A stretch of 64,000 bases of DNA from Acanthosepion esculentum (GCA_964036315.1 OZ038487.1:55791409-55855408); one strand, 5' to 3'. Positions 21,211 to 32,255 are shown, counted from the first letter of the stretch. The notes: a model not told the origin generated them from the sequence alone. Numbers and translations are program-made.

Positions 21211-21258
21211 ACACACACACACACGCATGTATATGTGTATGTGTATATATATATATAA
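21211..21258. repeat. (CA)n and (TATG/AT)n microsatellite
   Basis: CA run, then TATGTG units, then AT repeats. Confidence 0.85.
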
Positions 21259-21477
21259 TTATTTATTTAAATATTATAACATAAATATGTTATAAAATCA
21301 CTACAAAAATAGCCATTTTGTTTCAACACTTCTGGTGTCTTATCAAGTGATGATGTTGAATGTAGAATAAATGGTTTTAAAAGTTTCAAATTAATTAACG
21401 ATCCTTCGCTAGGGGTAAACACTGTTACATAAGCTAGAATGACCAATCAAAATACAAGTATATGGTAATTCAAAAAA

Positions 21478-21521
21478 TTTGACAATATATATATATATAT
21501 ATATATATATTGGTTGATTTG

Positions 21522-21555
<34 letters not shown>

Positions 21556-22147
21556 TTGATTTGACAATATATATATATATATATATATTGGTTGATTTGA
21601 CAATATATATATATATATATATTGGTTGATTTGACAATATATATATATTGGTTGATTTGACAATATATATATATATATTGGTTGATTTGACAATATATAT
21701 ATATATATATTGGTTGATTTGACAATATATATATATATATATTGGTTGATTTGACAATATATATATATATATATTGGTTGATTTGACAATATATATATAT
21801 ATATATATTGGTTGATTTGACAATATATATATATATATATTGGTTGATTTGACAATATATATATATATATATTGGTTGATTTGACAATATATATATATAT
21901 ATATTGGTTGATTTGACAATATATATATATATATATTGGTTGATTTGACAATATATATATATATATATTGGTTGATTTGACAATATATATATATATATAT
22001 TGGTTGATTTGACAATATATATATATATATATATTGGTTGATTTGACAATATATATATATATATATATTGGTTGATTTGACAATATATATATATATATAT
22101 ATTGGTTGATTTGACAATATATATATATATATATATTGGTTGATTTG

Positions 22148-22181
<34 letters not shown>

Positions 22182-22189
22182 TTGATTTG

Positions 22190-22245
<56 letters not shown>

Positions 22246-22311
22246 TTGATTTGACAATATATATATATATATTGGTTGATTTGACAATATATATATATGT
22301 TGGTTGATTTC
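21478..22311. repeat. compound array: (AT)n runs separated by a fixed core
   Basis: About 24 units, mean length near 34 bases. Each has an almost invariant core, ATTGGTTGATTTGACA, and an AT run whose length varies from about 8 to about 45 bases. The last core ends differently (TTGATTTCAGG) and the first is a partial core (AATTTGACA). Three overlapping minus-strand frames of 215-302 codons made of Ile-Tyr runs and QINQY/KSTN/SNQP segments are only translations of this array. Confidence 0.95.
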
Positions 22312-22319
22312 AGGTGGAC

Positions 22320-22510
22320 ACCAAGTTTTAAACTATTGTTAATGTAGTGTAGCATGATATCTAGGACAGGTAAAGAATTGTATCCTTCATTTTTGTATGT
22401 TCAACTTTGTTTAGTTTATCTAAAAGTTCAGATAAATCAGCATCACAAGGATAGATTAATAGAGTATCATCAATATATCAATATTGTTTGGATAAAATAT
22501 TTCAGAAAAA
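22320..22510. other. unassigned AT-rich stretch
   Basis: Nothing recognised between the array and the mariner terminus. Confidence 0.45.
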
Positions 22511-22672
22511 ACAGGGTGCAATGAGTAAATTGTCACCATTTTATAGTTTTAATTTCACACATGCATGCTGTTTATTTATAATTTGGTTAACTTCACAGTA
22601 TAGTAGGGTCAGTTGGGCACCTTTTTGTGAGAAAAAGCCTGCCATGACATGATTCAGTGCGACATTTATTAT
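22511..22672 (+). mobile_element. mariner 5' terminal fragment
   Basis: It aligns with the right end of the mariner remnant at 421-1256 read on the minus strand: GGGTGCAATGAGTAAATTGT against AGTGCGATGGATAAATTGTT, CACCATTTTATAG against GCCATTTTATATT, and GGGCACC then TTGTGAGAAAAAG and CATGACATGATTC against GGCACC, CTGTGAGAAAAAG and TATGACGCAATTC. The similarity stops just after the position of the start codon, so only the 5' terminal repeat and leader remain. Confidence 0.7.
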
Positions 22673-23439
22673 TAAAAAATTATTATTAAAAAAAAAAAGC
22701 TGATAAATGAAATATGCATATTTATATTTGATATTTATTAATAATTTTTAAATAATTTAAGTCATTCTATAACATTTATTTGTTTTAAAAAAAGTATAGT
22801 CTATGAGTAATTAAAATTAAAAATATTTTAAAATTGTAGTTCGATATGACGTATTCATATACAAACAACCCTTTTAGAAAAAATCTTTATGTATACAAGT
22901 ACAAATTTAACAGTGAAACAAAAGTGCCAAAAAATTTTTTGTCATTGATAAAGACCAGTCATGTGTTGAACAGATGTCATCATTCGTTTGAAAAGGCACC
23001 CCTATCCTACCTTAACTTAACCTCTTTTTGAAAGTAACTCATATTTTGATACAATAGTTGTCAGTGAAAATAAATACCCTACCACCCCTTGTCGAAACGG
23101 TTGAATTTCCCCGTATCCTTAGAAACTAATATTATGAATGTAAGTGCTTATAAAACTCAGTAAATTTCGAAATAAGTTATTCCAAAATTTGCTTGAAAAT
23201 GAAACAGGACTACGGACTTTGATTTAATTCTATAATTGAATTTGAAGTTTTTAGTTTGTTTTTGAAACATGGTAATTCCTGTGTAGCAATGGAACCATAT
23301 TTTTAAATTAGCAAATTTATAATATATATATATATATTTAGTTGTATTTGAAATTTTACATTATATGACAATTGTCACTTCTTTGCAGAAAAAGACCATC
23401 TCTTCACTTGGTAGCTTATTATCTTATTATTTCCATCAT

Positions 23440-23622
23440 TTTTACCAGAGCTAACACACTGCTATGTGCCTGTAAGTGATTCTTAAGATCAGATTCACTT
23501 TTACAACTTCTCTTTCATACATGGCAAACAAAGTTGTGCTTTGTTACCTATGTTGGAAACTTGCCTGTCCTTGTGTACAATCATGTGGTGTTTGAGTCCC
23601 ACAACAGACATATAAACTTGTC
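23440..23622 (-). pseudogene. two-finger C2H2-like fragment, probably from a LINE
   Basis: The minus strand reads VVGLKHHMIVHKDRQVSN and, in a shifted frame, RSCKSESDLKNHLQAHSS. In the second finger a stop stands where the second Cys of a CHVC pair would be. Tandem fingers of the form C-x2-C-x-R-x-C-K-S-x-x-x-L-x-x-H-x3-H occur at the ends of some octopus-type LINE ORFs. The link to a LINE is inference: no reverse-transcriptase sequence is attached here. Confidence 0.5.
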
Positions 23623-23629
23623 ATACACA

Positions 23630-24172
23630 CAATGAAATGGACTAAATCTGACAAATATTTAATATATTTTCTGCTTATACATTATTTTAATAGATAAAAT
23701 TTATTTAAGTAAATGCTCTGTCTTTTTTTTTAATTAAACAGTATTAATCACATTTACTGACCTGAATGTTCAAGAAATTTCATAGAAAATATGCATTCTC
23801 CAACAGGAATCGAACCTGTGTTCTACACAGAACCATCATTAGATCTGACGTGCTATACCACTTAGCTATATTGAAGCAACTAGTTAGCAAAGTTCAAATT
23901 GGTATTTTTAAACAATTTCCGACGATTTTTCTCAGTCGATCATATCTGCTCACAAAATGCATCTTAATGCAAACAATGATAATATACAATGAAATGGACT
24001 AAGTCCAACAATTATTTAATAAATTTTCTGTTTAGACATTATTTTAATAGATACAATTTATCTAAGTAAATTTTGTTTTTTTGTTTCTTTAATTAAACAG
24101 CATTAATTACATTTACTCACCTGAATGTTTGAGAAATTTCATAGAAAATATGCATTCTCCAACAATTAAAAA
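23630..24172. repeat. tandem segmental duplication, about 360-bp period
   Basis: ATGAAATGGACTAAATC at about 23631 recurs at about 23990, followed by matching TTATTTTAATAGAT, TTAATTAAACAG, GACCTGAATGTT or CACCTGAATGTT, and AAATATGCATTCTCCAACA. The first copy continues into the tRNA-like sequence, while the second breaks off after TCTCCAACA. Confidence 0.85.
23797..23877 (-). tRNA. tRNA-like sequence, class II shape, probably a pseudogene
   Basis: The minus strand has an A box TAGCTAAGTGG and a B box GGTTCGATTCC. A perfect 5-bp T stem (ACAGG/CCTGT) encloses a 7-base TTCGATT loop. A 5-bp variable-arm hairpin, GTTCT/AGAAC, precedes it. An anticodon stem CGTCA/TGATG (one G-T) encloses GATCTAA, with TCT in the anticodon position. 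Base 33 is A, not T, and the acceptor and D stems are only partly paired. An Arg-TCT anticodon would not fit a long variable arm. I therefore think it is a tRNA-derived relic or SINE head rather than a working gene. Confidence 0.45.
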
Positions 24173-24189
24173 AAAAACATGTCATTTAA

Positions 24190-25950
24190 ATAAATTGTAT
24201 CGATTAAAATAACATATAAACAGAAAATATATCATTTATATATATATATATACACATACACACACAGTTAGTATAAGTGAATCCAACTTCTTTTCAATTT
24301 GCATGAAATATACAGACAATGTATATGTACATAACCACACACACTTTTACAATATATCTGGATCCAAATAGCTAAGAATCAGTTTAAAATAAAATAACCT
24401 AATAAAAATATAAAGGAACTTTCACAAAGATTAAGTCAACAGCAATCAACTTCCATGATTCGACTTTTGTAGACATTTTGTCTTTTTTCCATCCACTTCT
24501 AAATGAGTGCAGAGATGAGCACTGAAATATGTTTGCCTATCGACTTTGACTGGTCTTCCATGATTAACACTTCTAATGTTGCTTTTTACCACTATCCCCA
24601 ACCTAAACATGTGCAATTCTAAGTAAAGCCATCCATCAATTCTTGATTGGCATGACGAGCATGCTTTAAAGTAGAAACAAGCTCAACTTGACTTTTCACT
24701 AAGAACTACCTTTGAGGTTTTAACAAGAAAAAAAAAAGTGATTCTTCTTTGATTAAAAAAAAAAAAATCCCGATTTTAAACACTGTTGGTTGTTTTTAAT
24801 AAAATAATTCTAGACTAATTCTAGTGTCCAGGTCTCTTAATGAGATACTGCAATTCCAAGATCTCATTAAAAGAGCTGGACACTCACCTTCTCCTAAGAT
24901 TGAAAAATTTTAGAGTTTTTCTTAGAATCGACAAAAAAATTTCTTAAAAGTATGTTGTCATCAAAAACTTTGCATTCTTCAATCAAAAAGAAATTCTCTG
25001 ACTTTTAACTTTTTTTTCTTTCTTTGAAGAATAAAAAGAAAAAGAAAACTCTTTAGATTTCCACTTTTATCTTAATATAAACAAGCAAAGGATTTCTGGG
25101 ATCTGAACTTTCATTTTCTTCATTTGAAAAAATACAAAAGGATTTTCTTACCTGAAAAAGGCCAAAGATCCTTTTACTCTAAACACTTCACAAGTTCCTT
25201 AATAATAATAAAAAAAAAAAAAGACTAAAAAAAGGAAAGGTCTTACTCAAAAACCTACACCCAGCCTAATCACGAAAGACCAGATCTTCAACTCTAAACT
25301 TTTCCCAGTCTATCTTGATTGAAAAAAAAAAGGCAGAAAGACACTTGACTCTTAGATCAAGTTTGACTTTTGCACGTTGGTATTTACGTAAACAAAAGGC
25401 AAATAAAGCTAATTGCCCAGAACAAAGGCAGTTCAAGTAAAGGGTAAACACAGATCATGGACAAACATAAACAAGCTGAATCATTCCATGTTGAGCTAAA
25501 GTAAACAGTTCCCTAAAGGAAGCGCATTAATAGACGAAATTCAAGTAATTCAACCACAAATTAATCTAAGCAGGTTGAGCTAGTCAAGTCAAATAATATG
25601 TCTGATTGTGGAACCATCTTTTACCAATAATGACATGCACAGTTTTAGTAGCAAAGAATTTATTTATAAAACCAAGTTTCCTTGACTCCGTAAGTGCAAA
25701 GATAAATCACTGTAAATAAAAGATTGACCTAAAATCAGTGTAACCGATTTTTAGCACGCAAACATATTAATATATTTAATATGTTATTTTAATATTAATT
25801 TAGTCAAACATAAATAATTAAAGCCATGTAAAATTTGCTTCCTTGAAAATGTTCTGTCAATTTTCACAATCTTAAATTGAAATCCTCAATATACAGTCTT
25901 CAAGCAATGAATATAAAAAAAAAAAGTTCTGTCTGAATTTCTGGGATGAA
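24190..25950. other. AT-rich intergenic region
   Basis: Apart from a short AT run near 24236 and a hairpin at 24823-24884, I see no gene. The somewhat GC-richer part at 24460-24690 has stops in all frames. Confidence 0.5.
24823..24884. repeat. imperfect hairpin, 24-bp arms
   Basis: AGTGTCCAGGTCTCTTAATG plus AGAT pairs with ATCTCATTAAAAGAGCTGGA plus CACT across a 14-base loop, with two mismatches. Confidence 0.75.
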
Positions 25951-25959
25951 GAGTTATCA

Positions 25960-26050
25960 GTATTTACACTATTTATATTTGGATTTTGTCTTCATCTTTG
26001 TTGTTGTTAGCAGAATGCTTCAGCCGTTGTGCCTTCCTCAGTAGAAAAAC
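25960..26050 (-). repeat. SINE family S fragment (minus)
   Basis: GTCTTCATCTTTGTTGTTGT and CAGCCGTTGTGCCTTC are the reverse of the family's 3' end. The head is missing. Confidence 0.65.
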
Positions 26051-26054
26051 AAAC

Positions 26055-26300
26055 AAGGAATAACTGAGTAGTACTAAAAATAAAAACTAGACAATATCCC
26101 TAGACAGGGGCAGTGGAACAAAAATAGTCTAACCCCCAGAGATTGTATAAAGAGTTCAGTTCAGTTCAGAATTCCCTGTTGATTACTCAGATCAATATAC
26201 ACCTGATGAAGGCCAGAGGGTGCAATGGCCAAAACATTGTGATAACAACAACAAAGATGTGGATAATAGTTTGAATATAAACAGTGAACAAACAAGTTCT
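26055..26300 (+). repeat. SINE family S copy (plus)
   Basis: Block order: GACAATATCCCTAGACAGGG, AATAGTCTA, GAGTTCAGTTC, CACCTGATGAAGGCCAGAGG, CCAAAACATTGTGATAACAA, AAAGATGTGGATAATAG. It lies head to head with the minus fragment on its left. Confidence 0.75.
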
Positions 26301-26329
26301 GTTTGATTCTTTTTCTTCTATGTGCCATG

Positions 26330-26700
26330 TAACTTCATTGGCTATCATGGCTCTCCACAATTTCCTGTCATTTGTATCTCTTAGTAAATTTTGTCTTTAT
26401 ATTTCTCCTAAACCCTGTTATACCATCCATTTACACAAGCTCATTAGGTAGGTTATGTGCTGTTTTCCTCTGTCTTGCCTTCAATATATCCATTGAGTGT
26501 CAAATTTTCCAAGCCCTCTTTCCTCATTATGTGCTCAAGAAATTTCAGATATCACCTTTTGATTCTAAGTATAAATGTCCTTTTTGTTTATATTTTCTCT
26601 AAAACTTCATCGTTGTTCACATGTTCAGTCTATGCTATTCTCAGCCTTCTTCTGTAGAACGACATTTCTGTTGCTCCAAGTCAATCTTCATCTGTGAGGA
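26330..26700 (-). pseudogene. LINE family R ORF2 C-terminal fragment
   Basis: On the minus strand it shows GAACATGTGAACAACGATGA, GAGGAAAGAGGGCTTGG and CACATAACCTACCTAATGAG in the same order as the copies at 18724, 36589 and 61575. It runs further 3' than the 18724 copy, through the basic segment to a GTTACATGGCACATAGAAG end. Stops interrupt the frame. Confidence 0.75.
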
Positions 26701-27210
26701 AATTTTTTTCATGAAAAAGGTATAATCAAATTAGTGTAAACCTCAAGCAACTCCACTACTGACATCAGTGTGATTTAAGTAACAAAAAGAAAAAAAGAAA
26801 AGGAAGCATAAAATTAAATAAAAAGAGTTACTAAATATGTTATATTGTATTAATGAATTCTACCAATTCTATTAGTTTAGTTACATTAAAACGTCTGTTT
26901 TTTTCCCTATTTATTAGACTCAAGCATAAAAAAAATTTCAAGCACCCATTTAACCAACTTAAATACTAATTCCTGTACAACAATTGAGTAACATAAATAC
27001 TGGTCAAAATCCGAACTTGCTTATTGAAAAATAAAAACATAATTTGGAAAAACATCAAATTTTCTAATTGCAATTTGTTGAGCAATAATAATTGAATTAC
27101 AGTTTTATTATAACCAGCATTTGTTTATATTTTAATTTCCTCCCTCTAAATATGTTTTGTTCCTCTTCCCTTTCATATACAGTACCCTCCAAAAGTATTG
27201 AAACAGTATT

Positions 27211-29160
27211 GTTTAACATAGGTACCTCCACAAGGTCGCTAAAAAAAAGAGCATAGCATGATGAAAAAGACACCAAACTTGACAAAAACAAAATTTTATT
27301 GTTTAAATGTTTATGTTATTATTAAGAGGAAAGATCTAAGTATTTTGGGGGTATTTTTGTACATTTTTTAATCGTTCCTAACATGTCTGAAATTTTTGTT
27401 AAAAATATTGTTTTTTATTAAGTCAGCAAAACTGACAGATGGCAATCATTTTTTTTCCATTTTATAAAAAAAATGAAAATCTCAGTTTTTAAATATCAAT
27501 TATCATTTTTTCAAAACTTATTTTAAGAAAATCAGAAATTATAATGTTTATTTAAAATATTTTGAACCAAGCCTAACTTAGCTTCTGCGCCGAAAAGATG
27601 TAATTTGAAAATAAAACAAAGCCGGTCATAAAATTTTGCGTCACTTGAGAGGTGATGAATGACATATTGATGGATTCTGCGAGGATAATTTGTTCTACAG
27701 AAGGGGAAAAGTGAAATTATTTACATTTAGGTGAACAAATTATTTACCTTGTTATTTTTAAGGAAAACTTTCAACGCTCTAATTTTTTTTTTGTACTTAG
27801 CTTTCACCTTTACGTTTACGATGTTTTATAGAAAACATATTATAAAGAAATTAAAATAAGACTGTTACGAATGAGATTAAATTTTATAAGAAAGGTATCT
27901 AATTAATTTATAGGTACCTTTCTTATGAAATTTTATCAGAAGTGTACATAAAATACTATAATTTTATGTACATTTACTACATTTTACTGTGTTATTTGTA
28001 TTTCCATTCATTTTATTATTAATTTTGATATTTCATTTATGGAAAAAATGCCATAGCTGAGATTAATATAAAAATAAGTTCACATAAATTTTATAAGATG
28101 ATACTGATACTTTTAGGTACACTTCTCAGTTGAAATTAAAAAAATCAAATAAACTTCTCGACACGTGTTTCGTAAAAGTAAAGGCCTTAACAGCAGAGAA
28201 CAATGCAACTTAATTGTATTCTGGTTGGTCTTCCATAATTTATAATTAGAGTCCAATTATAAACACAAAATTACATTTCTTAATTACTGTGGGTCTTTTG
28301 ATTAGTCAAAACGATACAATTTACAGCGCTCTAAAAAAAAAGATCTATCTCATAAGGACACTTACGAAAGTGGATGCGGCTTTTAACTAATTTTATATTA
28401 TTTTAACAACTTAAATGTAAAAATCTATTCTAATTAAAAAATAACAAATAATTGTATTAAAAATTCATTTTTCATCGAAAAATTTTTTTGTTTCCAGAAA
28501 ATATTGTCCATATTCATAAAAACAACTAAAAGTAAATAAAAGCATTTGAAATTAAAGAATATCTTTGTTTTATTGAGCTTTGTATTTTACAATTCAGAGC
28601 TGATTTTCAGGTAGGGGGGCCCAATTAAAAACAAAAAAAAAAACATGATTTGCATTCCTCAAAGCATTGTGTTTTTTAACTATTGTAGTTACTAAAATGA
28701 ACTCGATCGAATTTCTAGAGTTTTCATAAAATTAGTTATGTGGGGGGGTAATAAATATAAAAAAATATTTCTGCCATGACTTTAATAAAAGAAAACATAT
28801 TTATAATAATTTTGATTATCTGTGAATAGTTTCTGAAAGTTCCATTAACATCTGACTATTAGTTTTATTTTGGCAAGATTTTCCAAATTAATGTGTGCCA
28901 TACAAAAAAACGTGCTAAAACTGTAATATGTTATTTTACTAGTTCCGGTGATACAAAGAGAAACAAAGATTTTTAAATGAAAATTCAGATTGTTCTAATA
29001 AGAAGGAAAAATTTCAAAAAGTAATTAAAATAAACTTTGATCTTTCCTCTTAATAATAACAAACATTTAGATGATAAAATTTTGTTTTCATCAAGTTTGG
29101 CATCTTTTTCATCATGCTATACTCTTTTTTTAGCGATCTCATGGAGGTACCGAGTTTAAC
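27211..29160. mobile_element. 2-kb element with about 130-bp terminal inverted repeats
   Basis: The left repeat (27211-27340) and the right repeat (29033-29160, reverse complement) share GGTACCTCC, AGCATAGCATGATGAAAAAG (right copy has AGTATAGCATG), CCAAACTTGA, AAAACAAAATTTTAT and ATTATTAAGAGGAAAGATC in order. Just outside the left repeat is CAGTACCCTCCAAAAGTATTGAAACAG-type sequence, like Tc1 ends, but I could not match it outside the right repeat. The 1.7-kb interior is very AT-rich, full of stops in every frame, and shows no transposase I recognise, so the element is either non-autonomous or too decayed. Confidence 0.65.
27878..27972. repeat. two adjacent hairpins inside the 2-kb element
   Basis: TAAATTTTATAAGAAAGGTA pairs with TACCTTTCTTATGAAATTTTA-type sequence at 27878-27934. 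Then TGTACATAAAAT pairs perfectly with ATTTTATGTACA at 27944-27972. Confidence 0.75.
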
Positions 29161-29219
29161 ATATCTAAATGTAAATACCATGAAATATCACTGAAATAAC
29201 AAATGGATTAATAATAATA

Positions 29220-29826
29220 GTTCTGGTTAATAATACTGTAAGGAAACATTGGAGAAAAGGTTGAGTGAAGAACAGGTTTAATCACATGAGAGACATGGAT
29301 TAATAATACAGTAATAGAGAAGACCATAGTTCTGGTTAATAATACTGTAAGGAAACATTGGAGAAAAGGTTGAGTGAAGAACAGGTTTAATCACATGAGA
29401 GTCATGGATTAATAATACAGTTATAGAGAAGACCATAGTTCTGGTTAATAAAACTGTAAGGAAACACTGGAGTAAAAAGGTTGAGTGAAGAACAGGTTTA
29501 ATCACACGAGAGACATGGATTAATAATACAGTAATAGTGAAGGCCATAGTTCTGGTTAATAATACTGTAAGGAAACACTGGAGAAAAGGTTGAGTAAAGA
29601 ACAGGTTTAATCACATGAGAGACATGGATTAATAATACAGTAATAGAGAAGACCATAGTTATGGTTAATAATACTGTAAGGAAACACTGGAAGAAAAGGT
29701 TGAGTGAAGAACAGGTTTAATCACATGAGAGACATGGATTAACAATACAGTAATAGAGAAGACCATAGTTCTGGTTAATAAAACTGTAAGGAAACACTGG
29801 AGTAAAAAGTTGACGGAAGAACAGGT
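29220..29826. repeat. 109-bp tandem repeat, about 5.5 units
   Basis: The motif TTCTGGTTAATAATACTGTA starts at 29221, 29330, 29439, 29550, 29659 and 29769, giving spacings of 109, 109, 111, 109 and 110. Units differ by a few substitutions and small insertions. Because 109 is not a multiple of three, the 89-codon minus frame across it is not a repeat protein. A related half unit occurs at 38484-38530. Confidence 0.95.
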
Positions 29827-30449
29827 GATAGATTCATATTTTTCCGAGGGTTATTTATGCAAAAGTGTATCCATCTGGTCTTGACTAGAATTTAACTTCA
29901 ACTCTCCAATCCCACTTTACCCGCTGGAAATATCTTTACTATGAACATGTCTGTATAGTAGAATTATTAGTAATATTGTATTAACTCATATCCTCCTTGT
30001 GACAGTTTTAACTGATGCTTTTTTTTCTATATTTTTTTACTATTTTGCTTGAAGTTTGTAATGTCTTCATTGAGTGAGACAATGAAATCAAGTATGGCTG
30101 ATCATGTATAGAGGGGAAATGGTAGTCATCAACCCAGGGGGAATGATCTAAAAATACTTGATAGGGAGGAACACTGGGTAGGCATGCATCTGAAAAAAAA
30201 AAAAATCAGCACATACACTAGGCTATAACAACCACCCAAGTACACCTAGCATAGAAATAAATATAACATGGGAGCTGTTAAGAAAAAAACAAAAAAAACA
30301 CAGAAACAGAGAAATGACAGCAAGGCCTCAACAACAACAGCAGTAGCCACAGTAGAGAATGGAAGCCCTGGTGAGTGTACAGGATATGACAAGCAGTACT
30401 CACCAGCAGGCAGGTTAGGTTTAATGCTCCAAGTTTTCCACTCAGAATT

Positions 30450-30715
30450 GTCCTACGGGACAAAAGCCTAGTGGATTCAACCTTTGATTTATGAATTTGG
30501 TGATATAGTAATTGCAAGTTCAATCCCTGAGCTGGTGTGCACCTGGACTTAGATATGGTCAGCAGAAGAGAACAATCTACCCCATAGATTAAATAAAGGA
30601 TTCAGTTCATAATTCCTTGAAGGTTACATGGATTAACAATCACCTCATTTATGCTGGAGGGCACAACAGTTGAAACGTAACAAACTGAGGACAATAATCT
30701 GCATCCAAATATATA
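30450..30715 (+). repeat. SINE family S copy with tRNA-like head (plus)
   Basis: A B-box-like AAGTTCAATCCC near 30510 is followed by CAATCTACCCC, AAAGGATTCAGTTCATAATT, CACCTCATTTATGCTGGAGG, CAACAGTTGAAACGTAAC and GAGGACAATAATCTGCATCC. That is the complete family block order. Confidence 0.65.
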
Positions 30716-30762
30716 TAATTACAACTAATTAATCTATAAATTCAACCAGAAATACTTGGTTT

Positions 30763-31115
30763 CTGAAAAAAACTTGAAAATCTTTCAATATATTTCAGTG
30801 AAAATTTCACTTTACAAAATTATAGTTCACAGTTATAATTTGTATCTATGGAAAAAAAAAAGAAGGCATCACTTTAAATTGCCATTAGGAAGATACAGGT
30901 TAAAACGAATGCCTACATTTTTAAATTTTAATATATATGACCATTTTGCTTAAAGTTTATATTTTCCTGATTTCTGATGAAAACTTGGAAATTTTACAAA
31001 ATATTTCAAGGAAATTTTCACTTTACAAAATTATAGTTTACAGTTATAATTTAGATATGTGGAAACAAATGGCAGCATTGTTTTAAACTGGTACAAGGAG
31101 GATATGGATTAAACA
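30763..31115. repeat. diverged tandem duplication, about 213-bp period
   Basis: AAACTTGAAAATC, CACTTTACAAAATTATAGTT and CACAGTTATAATTTG in the first copy recur about 213 bases later with moderate change. Confidence 0.75.
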
Positions 31116-31439
31116 ATTGTGAAAAAAACAACAACAGAGAAATAGTTTAAATATCTGCTGTTGAATTGACTATTCAAAAACAGCCACTTTATCAAATTCA
31201 CTTAATAATCCCCAGAATTGTTTCCTTTTTCTCAATTATTTAATAGTCCAGCCTATTTAGCTTCTAATCTCAAATCCTCTAACATTGCCTTGGTCTGAAG
31301 AAACGATCAGAAAGGGCTCACCTAATAAACTAGCCTCTTTAGATTTAATTGTTGGAAACATCATGAGCCAGCTGCAATTATTATGCTGCACAGAGATAAT
31401 TGCAGCCAGTAAGACAAATGTAAATGACTTATATTAACT

Positions 31440-31680
31440 CTCATGACACTCATTACCAACTTCATTATTGCTATGGCCATTGTTGTTTATTACCATTTCT
31501 GTCAACATTATCATCAGTAGCAACAGTATCATTTAATTATGAATAATATTAGAATTATCATTATTCCCTCAACCAGAGAACGTTACCATTACCACTATTA
31601 TCATTCTCTTACTCCTGCCTTTCTCACTAAACTTGTTTAACATTATTTTCATACAATCATTACCATTATCATCACTCACT
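31440..31680. repeat. degenerate ATT/ATC triplet-rich region
   Basis: Many ATT, ATC and ACC triplets and no coherent frame. Similar DNA occurs at 32520-32880. Confidence 0.5.
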
Positions 31681-31686
31681 CAAATG

Positions 31687-32255
31687 TTTCTGAAGGTGGC
31701 CATTAAGCTAAATATTAAATCACTTCCTATTTATAGAATTTATATTATAATTATTATGAAAATAACTCAGGGGACACTACTCTGCAACTAACCAAATTCC
31801 AAATGCATTATCAATCACTCCAAGGCTTCTGAGGATAACCAAGAAGCTGAATATCAAATCACTTTCTAGAATTTATATTATAATTATTTGAAAATAAATA
31901 AGGGGAAACACTCTGTAATTAATCAATCTCACATTGCACTTAAATTTTAAAGTTAGCTAAACTTGTACTCCCGACACGGCTAATCAACAGGAGTTTTTTG
32001 TTAAACAGTTTTTTTAACATATATGTATATAATTTATTCCTTGAACTGCTTCTGAGGGTGGCTGTTAGGGTCAATATCAGATAACTTCCAACTTACAGAA
32101 TTTATAATTATTTGAAAATAAACTAAGGGGAAACTACTCTGTAATTAGCCAAACTCCAATTGCATTACAATTTTAAAGTTAGTTAAACTTGTACACCTGG
32201 GAGTTGTTAATGAGCAAGAATCTTGTGTTAAGTACTTTTTTTTAATCACATATGC
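31687..32255. repeat. three diverged tandem copies
   Basis: TTCTGAGG-type starts near 31688, 31826 and 32050 are followed by AGAATTTATA, GAAAATAA-CTAAGGGGAAAC-like and CTCTGTAATTA blocks. The second and third copies also share TTTTAAAGTTAGCTAAACTT. Spacing is irregular (about 138 and 224). Confidence 0.65.

Noticed and set aside
21478..22311. CRISPR-like array (regular repeats with a fixed core)
   Set aside because: The intervening sequences are only AT runs of differing length and not unique spacers, the DNA is eukaryotic in character, and no cas-like gene is present.
21409..22355. Three long overlapping minus-strand open frames of 215-302 codons rich in Ile-Tyr
   Set aside because: They are translations of the (AT)n/core array. 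Frames stay open because the core and AT runs lack stops on that strand, and the residue pattern follows the repeat exactly.
29278..29547. 89-codon minus frame with repeated VLLIH-VIKPVLHSTF blocks
   Set aside because: It follows the 109-bp tandem repeat. The period is not a multiple of three and the frame ends before the array does.
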